Assembly: GCA_010094045.1 (NCBI GenBank)
Contig: ML986760.1
Span: 1-64,000 of the forward strand
Direction: 5' to 3'
Origin: Lojkania enalia
Taxonomy: Eukaryota > Ascomycota > Dothideomycetes > Pleosporales
Length of the DNA stretch: 64,000 nt
Of the stretch, positions 1-10,171 are shown one piece after another. The position numbers and the translations under genes were made by a program. How positions within the stretch are numbered: the stretch's first letter is position 1; the number at the start of each line of letters is the position of its first letter. The notes beneath the pieces are model-generated. The model saw only the letters and a list, made by a program, of their open reading frames with translations, was not told the origin of the DNA and ran no database searches.

Positions 1-150
1 AACTCACCCTATATCACATCAAATTGATATTTCTGCAAGCGTACTTAGCTCTACCACCAGTTACTCTATACAATTTACCTCTTTTGGTATAGTATCTACC
101 TTCATTTTTTTCGACGCAGCTTCTCCTTCGCAGTCAAAGCTGGGGGGGTG
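1..150 (+). mobile_element. Probable 3' end of an LTR retrotransposon body, running off the left edge
   Basis: The stretch directly left of the first LTR ends in a purine-rich AAAGCTGGGGGGGTG block (137-150) that abuts the LTR's TGTC start. That is the position and composition of a polypurine tract priming plus-strand synthesis. No retroelement protein can be read in these 150 bases, so the identification rests only on the tract and on the LTR next to it. If correct, the element is oriented left to right and its body lies outside the window. Confidence 0.5.
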
Positions 151-354
151 TGTCATGGGGATTTTCGGCTAGTCTGCCGAGCTGTATCAGATATCGACGT
201 ACGATATCACGGTCGATATCACGCCGGATATCACGCTGGATATCAGCTGATATACCCCTTTTTCATGTACATAAATATGGCCCGCTGGCCATCTTCAAAA
301 AAGCAGTTCAGCTCCTCATCTCCCTCCCTGAGACAAGATTCGCCTCTCACCACA
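151..354 (+). mobile_element. LTR copy 1 (probable 3' LTR)
   Basis: This 204-bp copy begins TGTCATGGGG and ends CTCTCACCACA, so it has TG...CA termini, and it matches copies at 1144-1334 and 2415-2641. It holds five GATATC palindromes spaced about 10-15 bp apart (about 190-245) and a TATA-like ATAAATAT near 270. The flanking five bases (GGGTG on the left, GTATT on the right) do not match. Together with the purine tract on the left, this suits a 3' LTR of a longer element rather than a solo LTR. It cuts off the 3' end of the HET pseudogene on the opposite strand. Confidence 0.75.
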
Positions 355-2017
355 GTATTCGTGGATTTGAATTGTGATTCTGCTTGATTTTCTTTAGCAT
401 AATCCGTCTGAGAATCGCAAATCTTAACAAATTTCTCCAGAAGATACTCACTTTCCGACGTTGTGAAGCCCACTTCGAGGACGATTTTTGGAATGACTTC
501 TTTAATGTTTACGTGAATCTTATCAGCCCATTGGACAAATCCGCGGGTGCTTATGCTTTGATGCATCTGGGACCAAACCGATGTGACATATTCCGTAACT
601 CTCCTTATAGACGAGTCTATGGATTCCAAACTTCTAGCGGCTGCACAAATACCTCTAACTTTGACAGGCGGGCCGTAGTACCAGCCTTTTGGAACGAGAA
701 AGTATGAATAGATGCCTTCAGGTTCCCATGTGCTAGGGTTCCGACATCGAGAAAACCCGTTCCCAGCCGACTGGTAAGCTTGAGACGCCTGAAGCTATTC
801 CACTGTAGTACCCATGACGGCAAGGTTCCATTCTCCAATTTGAACTTGCGAAGCGCTGATGATCCTAGCACATACATGGGATTACCAGATGTTATGATAG
901 AAGCCGCTATATTCTCATAAACGGTTTCAAAGGGCATCGAATAGCTGATCGTGACTTCCATCATGCAAGGCGTTATCGTATAAGAAAGGTCTTCTCTCCG
1001 TACAAGAAGATTGAACAATGATCCGCTTCCTATTCCAATGAGCCCATATAAGGCATATAGCCTGTCTCGAGGATTAGAGCACTCAGAGTCATCAATATTG
1101 TCCAACAAATCGAGCAGGCCGTGCTTACGACTTGAATATTTGTTGTCATGGGGATTTTGGCAAGTCTACCGAGCTGTATCAGATATCATCGTACGATATC
1201 ACGGTCGATATCACACTGGATATCAGCTGATATACCCCTTTCCCATGTACATAAATATGGCCCCCTAGCCATCTTCAATCAATCGGTTCAGTCCCTCATC
1301 TCCCTCCCTGAGACAATATTTGCCTCTCACCACATTTGTCGCTATTGGGCCCCAAGCCTCCGTGTGTGCAATCCTGCCAGAGATGAGATAGAGTGTCAAA
1401 GACACCGAATGGAACATTGACCAAAGCGCCGTTTACCTGGAAGCCTCGTCTGAAACACCGTAGAGCAGCCATGAGCCGTGTCCAGGATATTTCGGAATCG
1501 CGGCAGAAAAATGTAACATCAAGGTTGATCACAACTTCCTGGATGATCCATCGTCGGCTGAAGTATGGCAGTTTATTGAAGGCTACAAGAGCTTGGTGAT
1601 TATCAATGGTAACGGATACATCCTTAGAAGGCCGCGAAAGATTGGAAAGCATTCGCAGTCCTTTCTCTTCAAGGCACCATTCCCCACCCAGACCAAGACA
1701 GGACTTGCCTCCTTGTAGATATCACGCATGAGAGGAATCTGAGAACTCTTTTCCGTGTCGTCAGATTGACAGATACAGACTGCGTCGGCCCAAACATCGG
1801 CATTGTTCTCCGTACAATGAAGACGGCGGGATGACACCCGCTCGCCCCAGGCGTAGGATATCGCCTCATATCGATGTTCGAATTTGTCGATCGTGTCTGC
1901 CCGGAAGGAAAAGCGTAGCGGTGCATTCCGATCGGACGACGGCTCCAGCCTCATGACTCGGACATGGTTTGGTGACTCCAACACCCTGTAAAAATAGCAC
2001 GTGGTACTGTCGTCCAT
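355..2017 (-). pseudogene. HET-domain (heterokaryon incompatibility) gene, broken
   Basis: HET-domain proteins trigger incompatibility cell death when non-self fungal cells fuse. Reading leftward from the ATG at 2017, the family signatures appear in order: YEAISYAWG, WADAVCICQ, an IYKEA...VLVWVG block, FSRRWIIQEV, and NPRDRLYALYGL. The gene is broken in several ways. About 25-30 residues normally found between the YEAISYAWG and WADAVC blocks are missing. There is a one-base frameshift near 1685, just after VLVWVG. A solo LTR sits at 1144-1334. A second frame change occurs near 690-760, before a GWYYGPP stretch. The 3' end is replaced by LTR copy 1 at 354, and the last residues of the open frame there are LTR sequence. 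I see no intron signals that would repair the frameshifts. The original C-terminus may survive left of the retroelement, outside the window. Confidence 0.85.
1144..1334 (+). mobile_element. Solo LTR (copy 2) inside the HET gene
   Basis: This 191-bp element has TG...CA termini and is flanked by a perfect 5-bp target duplication, TTTGT at 1139-1143 and 1335-1339. It contains four GATATC palindromes and the same AACATAAATAT-like and CTCCCTCCCTGAGACAA segments as the other two copies. Element plus one duplication is 196 bp, and subtracting it puts the HET frames on the two sides into the same register with an uninterrupted family match. A lone LTR with its own duplication is the usual product of LTR-LTR recombination. 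Confidence 0.88.
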
Positions 2018-2409
2018 AACGGTTCACATTCTAGAATAATTACAATACAAATTGATTATCTTTCTAGTCGGTACCTCAATAAAGACTTACGAGATATTGC
2101 AAGGTGAAGCAATTGACTGACCATTTAGTCCAAAGGCAGTTAGCGCATTTATTTTTCAGGCTACAACATGAATGCTTGCTTCATTCGTCAAAATTGACGA
2201 TGAGTACTTGAGTGTAATACTGGAGAGCTTGTTTTTCATTATTCTCGGAGGCACTGAGATAGCGTGAAAAGATCTCGCAACTTCTCCAAATCCGACTTCC
2301 CGTGGACTTCGACCAGAACAATGCTCAATTAAATAATCTTCATGGTTATATACCGTTAGTTTTATAATTCTTCAGTAGAATACAAAGGGTATATTAGGTC
2401 GTTACAAAT
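2018..2409. other. Upstream flank of the HET pseudogene; no gene seen
   Basis: This AT-rich stretch lies between the HET start codon and the third LTR. No open frame longer than a few dozen codons and no recognisable motif is present. It presumably held the HET promoter. Confidence 0.5.
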
Positions 2410-2414
2410 ATCTA

Positions 2415-2641
2415 TATGATAGGGATTTGGCGAGTCTACTGAGTACGATTTCATACTACCGTACGGGAGCAAGTTATCCGGTTGCAGGTTGTATCAGATA
2501 CCGTCGCACGATATCTAATCATGCTGGATATCAGCTGATATACCCTTCCTTATATACATAAATATGGCCTGCTGGCCATCCTCAATCAACCAATTCAGCT
2601 CCTCATCTCCCTCCCTGAGACAAGATTCGCCTCTCACCACA
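2415..2641 (+). mobile_element. Solo LTR (copy 3, longer variant)
   Basis: This 227-bp copy is flanked by a perfect 5-bp duplication ATCTA (2410-2414 and 2642-2646). It ends CTCTCACCACA like the other copies, but starts TATGAT where they start TGTCAT; the terminal TG to TA change is a transition of the RIP-like CpA to TpA kind on the other strand. It carries about 40 extra bases near 2445-2485 that the other copies lack and keeps only two intact GATATC palindromes. The target duplication makes the boundaries secure. Confidence 0.82.
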
Positions 2642-2646
2642 ATCTA

Positions 2647-2994
2647 TGGCCATAACGCAAGGGAAGGAGCATGTTTCAACTCATGAATATTAGTACGGAG
2701 TATCGTAGTGAATTCGACTAGAAAGAAGAGAGTTTGATGGCCTTAGAAGGGCATATTGTGTAAAATGGGTAAGTACAGGCAAGTACAGTTGAATCAACTA
2801 GACCATCGACAATCTAGGAATACTCGCAGTGAAAACTGCACAGCTAGTCAGAGCATGAGGAAAGAATGTATCGTAGCCGCATAAGGCTCTGGGAAAGGAA
2901 AAAGAACGAAACTCATGTCTCATCAATCATAAAAGAGACCTCGACAGACATATTTATTGGGCAGTGTCCAAAGGCCAGGTTTGATAGAAAAGGA
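2647..2994. other. 3' flank of the galactose-oxidase gene; no gene seen
   Basis: This is non-coding sequence between the third LTR and the stop codon of the minus-strand oxidase. It probably includes that gene's 3' UTR. Small open frames here are fragmentary and match no family I recognise. Confidence 0.5.
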
Positions 2995-5364
2995 TCAAGG
3001 GGTGAGCATGATAATCTTCGCGATGCTCGGCGTCCCAGCAGAGTTGATCGTAAATAGTAACCAGTTCCCGGGCACTGCAATTCCGGGGTCACCAGGAATT
3101 GTAACAGTGTATGAGGTGCCACTTCCTGAGGTTGTGAGTGGGATGCGTCGCTGATCGGTATTGATAGCATGTGTTGCAGTGCCGAGTCGAACGAGTGAGA
3201 ACTTTGAAACAGGACCGCTTGTCGTAATGGTTAATGTTGAACCGATTGGAATATTCGAAGCAACATTAGTGATGCTAGGGCGTGTGCGACGCGTTCCGTC
3301 GGAGTTGAGCAAATATGGCGGGACAAATATCTCTGCATCCCAATGATTTGTGGCACAATTTCCACAGAGGCCACCACCTGCATTGAGAACAGTGGCATCG
3401 GGAAGGAGAAGGGCAACTGAGTGGTACGTACGTGGGATCGATTGGGGATTCATTTGGGACCAGGTTCCAGTGTCCGGGTTCCAAAGCTCTGGTGTCAACG
3501 CAGCGGTTGTGTCAGTGAACGGCTCTACATGCGACTGACCTCCAGTTATGAAGACAGTTCCGTCAGGCAAGGCTACACCATTTGCGAAACCTCGGGCATA
3601 GGACATTGAGGCTGTTTTGATAACTGTGGGAAAGTCATTAGGATTGCCTATTGTGATAACGTATGCATTGGTTCGCGCGTCATCGGTCTTGTAGTTTGTC
3701 GCTCCACCAGCTGTGAGAATTTTGCCTGCATTGGCATCGTACATGACCGCATTCCCATTCATGGCATCGCCATCGTCACCACGGTTCCCAGCACCGGTTG
3801 TCATGCCATTGCCGACTGTATCGTACCAGTTCATTGCTTTGGACGGACCAGCCTGGAATACAGTCTGGTTCTTCCAGCCAAACAGCCAACCATGATTATC
3901 TGAGCGGTATACGCCCTCCCGGTCTGCGGTGAGCATTGGCGAGACGAGCGCATTCTGAATCAGCGACCAAGAATTGGTGATAGGGTTCCAGATCTCGCCA
4001 TTCTTTCCACCTTCTCCTCCACTCCAAGAGCCCCCAATATTGAATATTCGGCCGTCCGAGCCGGTAACTGTAGCCTGGTAGCCTCGCGTAACTTTCATAT
4101 CTGGTCCCGCAATCCAAGAGTCAGTCGAAGGATCGTAGATACTTGTCTTTGCTGCGTTGCTGCCACCGGTGACGATAATGCGACCGTCAAATGCGAGGGA
4201 TATACCGGGGCAAAACATGTCATGCTGAGTATTGGTCACAGTCCTGGGTGTTGAAGCACCAGTCGCAGGGTCGTAGATAATAGTCTGAGTATAGCCATTT
4301 GCTCCACCATAGTCATCCAGTTTCCATGCGGACCAGAGCAATACTTTACCGTTCGGGAGCATTGCAGCTGCAGCCGGAACGATGGGAAAATCAATTGTGT
4401 TGATCCAAAGTCCCTTTGATGGCTGAGGGGCGATGAAGGCTGGCGGAGTGGTGCTGATTAAGTTGATCTCAGCTGCACTGCTCCAGGGGCCGCGATTGCC
4501 AGCTTCTGTAATTGCATTGAGGCGGAAGTAGCGAGCTCTTGCTGTGAACTGAGCAACTTTCTCGGTGCCATCATCTGGCCAAGTCCCTGCTGCGACTTGC
4601 GTCCACGCGGTGCTGTCGTTGCTTGCTTGCACTGTGTACTGCCCAATGTAGCCATTGCCCCGGTCTTGACGAGGTTGATAACTCAGACCAGCAACAGTTT
4701 GCTGACTACCTTGGTCGATTTGAAACCAGTGGGGAAGTGCGGCTGGGGTCCCACTCCATTTGGTATGCCAAATGCTGCCAACATCGCCGTCTATTGCTTT
4801 GGCCACAGCATTAGCAGCATTTTCCTGACTATCCGCCGTAACAGTCCACCCCGACCGAGACACATACTGAACTTCTCCATACACGTTGATCTCTGCTGCT
4901 GAAGTCCATTGGTTGGTAGCGGATTGCGCCTCTGTTAAGGCGGTAAGTCGCACGTACCGTGCTTGCCTGGCAACGAACGACGTCTTTTTGGTTCTCGCAT
5001 CATTAAGATATGTACCAAGTGCAACAGGTTCCCCCCAATTCAACCCGTCAATACTAAGTTCAATTTTGTGCTGTCCAATTCTACCATTCCCGTTAGGCGG
5101 TGGTCGTGGTTGATAGCTAAGACCATTGACAACATAAATACTCTTCATGTCAATGACAATATAATTCGGAAGGAGATCCAGGGTTCCCTTGTAAGCTGAG
5201 TGCCAGAAGGAGTCTGCGGCGCCATCAAGCGCCTTCATAGGTTCATTGCCAGGATTGAAGCTATCAGCTGTTGCAGTCCAACCAGATCGGCTAAGAGGTA
5301 CGCTTGCCGGGACGACCGAATGGGTAAGACAAAGGAAAAGAAACAAGAGACTAACTGGAGCCAT
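2995..5364 (-). CDS. Secreted galactose-oxidase-like copper radical oxidase with two N-terminal F5/8-C modules
   Basis: This intronless 789-residue secreted enzyme is predicted to oxidise a primary alcohol of a sugar or small alcohol to an aldehyde with release of H2O2 (CAZy AA5-type). A signal peptide occupies about residues 1-20. Two tandem discoidin/CBM32-like modules follow (about 25-165 and 167-303), each with a SRSGWT start, an ALDG/AIDG segment and an SAAEIN end. The seven-bladed kelch catalytic domain (about 315-690) and a C-terminal DUF1929-type domain (about 695-789) come next. The catalytic set of Fusarium galactose oxidase is present: Cys385 (DMFCPG) and Tyr429 (TRGYQ) for the thioether cofactor, Trp447 (GGSWSGG), axial Tyr647 with copper ligand His648 (RTYHS), and ligand His732 (TATHAINTDQRR). 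The Fusarium enzyme has one CBM32; this has two, apparently a duplication. A TATA-like CATATAAG on the minus strand lies about 40 bp upstream of the ATG. True substrate (galactose or another alcohol) is not decidable here. Confidence 0.93.
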   Translation of the reverse strand: MAPVSLLFLFLCLTHSVVPASVPLSRSGWTATADSFNPGNEPMKALDGAADSFWHSAYKGTLDLLPNYIVIDMKSIYVVNGLSYQPRPPPNGNGRIGQHKIELSIDGLNWGEPVALGTYLNDARTKKTSFVARQARYVRLTALTEAQSATNQWTSAAEINVYGEVQYVSRSGWTVTADSQENAANAVAKAIDGDVGSIWHTKWSGTPAALPHWFQIDQGSQQTVAGLSYQPRQDRGNGYIGQYTVQASNDSTAWTQVAAGTWPDDGTEKVAQFTARARYFRLNAITEAGNRGPWSSAAEINLISTTPPAFIAPQPSKGLWINTIDFPIVPAAAAMLPNGKVLLWSAWKLDDYGGANGYTQTIIYDPATGASTPRTVTNTQHDMFCPGISLAFDGRIIVTGGSNAAKTSIYDPSTDSWIAGPDMKVTRGYQATVTGSDGRIFNIGGSWSGGEGGKNGEIWNPITNSWSLIQNALVSPMLTADREGVYRSDNHGWLFGWKNQTVFQAGPSKAMNWYDTVGNGMTTGAGNRGDDGDAMNGNAVMYDANAGKILTAGGATNYKTDDARTNAYVITIGNPNDFPTVIKTASMSYARGFANGVALPDGTVFITGGQSHVEPFTDTTAALTPELWNPDTGTWSQMNPQSIPRTYHSVALLLPDATVLNAGGGLCGNCATNHWDAEIFVPPYLLNSDGTRRTRPSITNVASNIPIGSTLTITTSGPVSKFSLVRLGTATHAINTDQRRIPLTTSGSGTSYTVTIPGDPGIAVPGNWLLFTINSAGTPSIAKIIMLTP

Positions 5365-8010
5365 TTTACGTCAAGTGAGTCCTACCTGCCTTGTGGACCA
5401 CTTATATGGCCTACAACTTGACGATTGTGCGCACACATAAGAATAGAGGACTTCACTGGCAACATTTTATGTTTTACTCGACATTCCTGCTCTCAGCTCA
5501 CCACGACCCCGCTACAGGTTGCGCATTGACACATGACCATCAAAAGAAGGCGGACTTTTGGTGTCCAACTTTTGCTTTTCGGGATGGCGGATTCGGCTGC
5601 GCCAATAGGCTACAGAGATAGACGAACCCGGAACGGGTACAGCCCAGTAGCCAGGATTGGTTCTTGACTTGCATGCAACGGCACAGAGACTAAGACCGGA
5701 AACGCAATATTCAATAAAACTGACGTGTTGTCATCACAGGCTATTTGGAAGGAGCCCGTATCAAAGGACCTCAAGCATATGCGTGGCAGTGTACGTCTTG
5801 GATTGTTGGGGGCTGTGAGGCGATCGAAACTATATAGGCTCGAGTGTCAATTTAGATATGCTTGCTATAAGGCTTGGCCATCCCAATATGGACATTTATA
5901 GCATCTAGATCAAGTACTAATACGCAGAGTCTAAATTGTGCGCCGTGTCTCCTGGCTTCCTGAATCAATTAAATCGGTCGGCTCCGGAACTACAACAAAG
6001 CATTCTGCAGTCTCCCGCATATCGATATAACGAAATGCAATTTTGCCTTAGTATTAATTTTCGTTGTAACGGTGTCCCAGTTATGTTGCTCATATCGTTA
6101 AGGATCTCAACTTAATAGTTCGGAACGAGTAGGCAGAGTCCAATACCATTTTCTTAATTCTCGGACATCTGAAGATGAATGTAAGATTGCAAATACGAAG
6201 TCTGACATATAGAAGTGTTCGATCCGAAGATCCATAGGATGGGTCGGACTTGGCGGGGTAAGAAAACGTCCGTATCTGCAGGCGCTGATCTAGGCACCAA
6301 GACAGGCAGCAGGCCTCAATAATCAGTCGCGCTAATCATGACCTCGTTGCATAAGCCACAATCATAGCGCAATTGGAAACATTGGAAAGGAAGGGGATCC
6401 AACATGGAAAGCATGACATTCCTATGTAAGGTCGAGACTTGGGTAGGCACAAGGGGTACGAGACGATAAGTGGATTGCGTATGGGCTCTCTAGTAGTTGT
6501 CACACTGGCGTACTATTCTGGAACCAAAAATAAGTCAATCCTTCATAGCTAGCGGCCCTTTTTGCGGAAATTGAATATCACAAACCGAAGCTACGCGTTG
6601 GCTAGTGAAAACTACGAGACCGGATTCGTAAAGTATGCCGACTATCTGGAAGCGACCGGCTCTTGATCATAGCGCATTTCTTCAGCTGGCCGGCAGACAT
6701 CTCAATTGACAGCTTGGAAAAGTAATACCTTTTTGTGACTTGACGTTCCCCTCCACAGACTTGCTCTTTTCTACCAGTGATGGGTTCACTGGAGCTTAGC
6801 TATTAGAAAGGGAATTCATACTTCTTAGGAGCTAAATGTGGTATATAGACAAGTCCTATAGCAGAACACCGATGAAATCTTCCTGGCGCTCAACTTTAAC
6901 GTTCTGTATACTCCGTGTCGTTTGATGTATCGTTTAAGTCATCTAGAGAGGTTGGCCGTTTGTACTCTGTAGATCAGTTACTTTCCACTCTCACGACGAT
7001 CGCTAGCCTTGCCCAGATCTCAGATATTGGCGATGATAGAGCATCATTCGTTCATTGATTCAGCTGGGGTGCGCTTACAAAGACCCCTCTAGGCAATGAC
7101 ACTATAATGAGGTGGTTGGGGAGGCGTAAGAGGCGTTCACACCTTTTCTTAGCTCTCCCCTCTAGTTTGCGCTAGAGTGGGCACTAGGAACAAAACAAGA
7201 AAAGTGTATCAGCCTTATCGCCCCTTTACAACGTGGCTGACAGCAAGGAGCAAGAATGCACACGACATATTTCCGAGAGTGAGAGGAGGCATTGTTTAGG
7301 GCAGTTAGGCAAAGACAGTTCCCACTTACCCCATGTTCCATGTTGCCAGTCTCACTTTACGTAACTGTCAAAGCCATGGTCATGGGTTTTCTTCGAGATA
7401 CAGCGATCCGATAAGATACATCGACGTGGCGCCTATTCGTCATGTGATTTCCATTGAATGAAATTACCTAGTTAGGTACACTGCGAATTCGCGAGAAGAA
7501 CACCAATATCAGGAAACAATCAATAATTTAGCCATATTTCGATTCCCTTCGTCCCTTCCAAGGGTAAGAGTATTATGGATGTATTTTATATAGCCTTGTA
7601 ACACATTGGATTTTGAACCAGTATATGAAGTCACGTGCTATTCCTATTGCACGACAGCCCTACCCCACGCAGGCGTCCATAGTAGCCCGCCTATTCCCCA
7701 CACTATGGATGCGGCAAATTCCAATCAAAAATAAGACATATGAAGCCTTCAGAAGTAATAGAGCTTCATCGAGCCTCTCAATATCGACAATTCGCGACGT
7801 CCTCGACTTCAATTTGGCTGAAAAATATATATATATATTTAAGCAATTGGGCTGGAAACGTTTACGCATTCTACTAGCTAAAAATTTGTATAGTTGTTTC
7901 GCAACGAGATGAACGATCGAGCCTGTCGTAAATAAGACTGCTTGTTTCTAGCTTTCGGTAGTGGCGCTGACTAAGAGAGCTGTCCCTTCACCCCTCTACG
8001 TTGAGAGGCG
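5365..8010. other. Gene-poor stretch; no gene supported
   Basis: About 2.6 kb follows the oxidase promoter without any open frame that resembles a known protein. Base composition is AT-leaning and open frames are short on all six frames. A 99-codon plus-strand frame at 7613-7912 has no recognisable domain and ends beyond an ATATATATAT tract near 7825. I treat the region as intergenic or decayed sequence. Confidence 0.5.
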
Positions 8011-8800
8011 GTGCATAGGAGCAGGTTTGTGAAGCTACATCGAGCCATAGTATGCAGTCACAATCTAAAAGAGCGCTCAAAGCCAGTTCTATCAGCGTGC
8101 AGCAAAATCTTCGTTAATCGCAGAAACAAGGCGCCTGTTCTCAGTTCCAGGGAAATCATCAATCCGCAATTGGATGCACTTATGTGGGAAGGAACCACGG
8201 AAACGAGGAATCTCCCACACATAAACACAAATGAGCAACTCTCTCCATTGAACTTATCCGCCCTCTTGAAACAAAATTGCGCCAACTAAATGGACATAAC
8301 ATGTCTAGATTTCGCCGTGTCCAACATGAACAACCTATTATCTTCCCATTCCGGCAGAAGCCCTTCGCTAAATCCGTCACCAAATCCAATCGCACACAGC
8401 CTACTGATGTAGCTCCGCAACTACCTCATCGAGATCATGGGCTTCATCTCCGAAGCCGACTTTTCCGTCCTTAATCAGGCGCTTGGCCAGACAGTATCGA
8501 CCACCTTCACATCCCCAACCGATTCAATCCTCACTTCAGATGAGCACGCTACACTCCTCGGTTTAGTTATATTCGTCAAGAGACTCAAGTGAAAAGTCTT
8601 AGACACAAGCATCGAATGACTCACTATGCGCTCCAGGAACTGCGAAGCTGCCGCTGATGCGGTAATCTGACCTGCGATATATCCTAGTCTCCTGGTAAAC
8701 CACATCCTTGAGTTATTCAGCGCATACGACTTGAGCCAGTGCAATGAAAGCAAGCGCTCCCTCAGCCTCATTTCGCAAAGGAAGCCCCTCTTTAAAGCAT
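8011..8800 (+). pseudogene. Unidentified gene relic: one reading frame with several in-frame stops
   Basis: A single plus-strand frame can be followed from 8011 to about 8800, interrupted only by isolated stop codons (TAA at 8287, TAG near 8410, three TGA between about 8590 and 8670). Between the stops the translation looks protein-like: a Ser/Pro/Asn-rich linker (about 8340-8400), then helical segments such as LRNYLIEIMGFISEADFSVL and LLGLVIFVKRLK. A non-coding stretch would not normally hold one frame this way. The layout of a Cys-led helix, polar linker and helical end loosely recalls the C-terminal half of secondary-metabolism Zn2Cys6 regulators, but I cannot name the family. Point stops in an otherwise intact frame suit RIP-type mutation. 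Confidence 0.35.
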
Positions 8801-10171
8801 GTTCAAGAGCCTGTCATTTCTCGACCGCTCGACGTCGTCCTAGGATTTTTTGCTAATGAACTGTGGTCATACGCACACATAATCGACATTGCGGTATCTA
8901 ATGAAGAGGTGTGCTTGGTGCTAGGTAATGCGATACATATATATTCGTAGGTGCTAGGTATCAAGGGGACGGTGCATTTAGAGTCTGGGTACGTGATGAG
9001 TGGGAAAGGCTAAAAAGGCGCTGATATTGGAATATGAGGAAGATCGAATCAGATCCCGGAGGTAGCACAGACAATGGAAAGAGGCTGGCAAGGTTGAAAA
9101 TGCTGCCCTAGGATATTCTACCCGTATGTGATCGAGCATATAGTTATTTCTTTACAACTTTTTGCCGACTTCAATATCCCAAGCTAACACAATATTATAA
9201 AAATTGATTGTCTACTTGAATTATTTGGAGTTGGAAGAAGGCTTCGGGGGGTGTCGAAGAATAAGTTCTCTTAGTTGTGGCTTTTTTTTTTTCCTTCCTC
9301 CTATATGTTTTCCCCATTGTACTTCGCAGTATTCTTGTGGGCCTCGATACCCCACTCCCCCGCCTACGAGGCTTAGGCAACTAGAAAGGTAAGAGTGATA
9401 TTGCGATCTAGGTTACTGACTCCCGAATGCTGTGCCGTTTCCTAAGTTACTCACACATCGCGGGGTGGAAGGTGCAGCGGATCGTTCCTACAAACAGCAC
9501 GCTGTGTGTCGTGCTAGCGGTGCTGGAGATCCTACGGAGGAAGCCATGGAGTGAGGGTGTTATGGTTGGTGGGGTATATGTGCCTAGGTTTATACTGAGT
9601 TGTATTGTAAGCATTAAAATTTAATGCGTAGATTGCTTCATTGAAGGAAATCGAGAATTCTTTTTGTTATATACAGAAGAAATATAGTACAATAAAGTGA
9701 AGGCCATAAGAGATATACATAGGTTTACATGACCCAGCAATTTCTCCATGCACCCACCGGTCATCTCATAGAACACGCCGATGTTACACGGCCGATACAA
9801 CAACACTATGACAACCAATCGCAGGAACCGAAATGCTACCGAAATGCTAGCTAGATCCGAGCTCGACTATTGGTGAGTGCCATTCAAGATTTTGATTCCG
9901 TATGCTGCTTGACACGACTGGGACTGCCTTCGGTGAATCAATTCGTCTCGCGAAGCGCCAAGCACGGTTAAGTGCCCCCAAATTATATTGGCTCCTCGAG
10001 TATATTAGACTCACTCGAGCATGATAGTTCATAATGCGGCGCAGTCCAAAGTGTACGCATCAGAGGTAGCGGCATCGGATAGAGTCGTCCAGAATTTATC
10101 GACCTGAACTTTCAAGCAAGGACCAAGTATATTTGGCTAGTATGGATCGGGTGAGGTACGCAAGTTGAGTT
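8801..10171. other. Intergenic; no gene seen
   Basis: About 1.4 kb separates the 8 kb relic from the stop codon of the rhodopsin-like gene. It contains a short T-run near 9280 and several sub-70-codon open frames without recognisable content. Confidence 0.5.

Noticed and set aside
185..245. Regular GATATC repeats that could suggest a CRISPR or satellite array
   Set aside because: The units are short palindromes within an LTR that is present three times; spacing is irregular and this is a eukaryotic genome.
243..629. An open frame that appears to continue the HET protein to 243
   Set aside because: Left of 354 it is translating LTR sequence, so its last residues are not HET protein.
7613..7912. 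99-codon plus-strand frame
   Set aside because: No domain, no splice context, and an ATATAT tract within it; not supported as a gene.
8475..8771. 98-codon minus-strand frame in the relic at 8 kb
   Set aside because: The plus-strand frame is more protein-like and extends further; the minus frame has no recognisable content.
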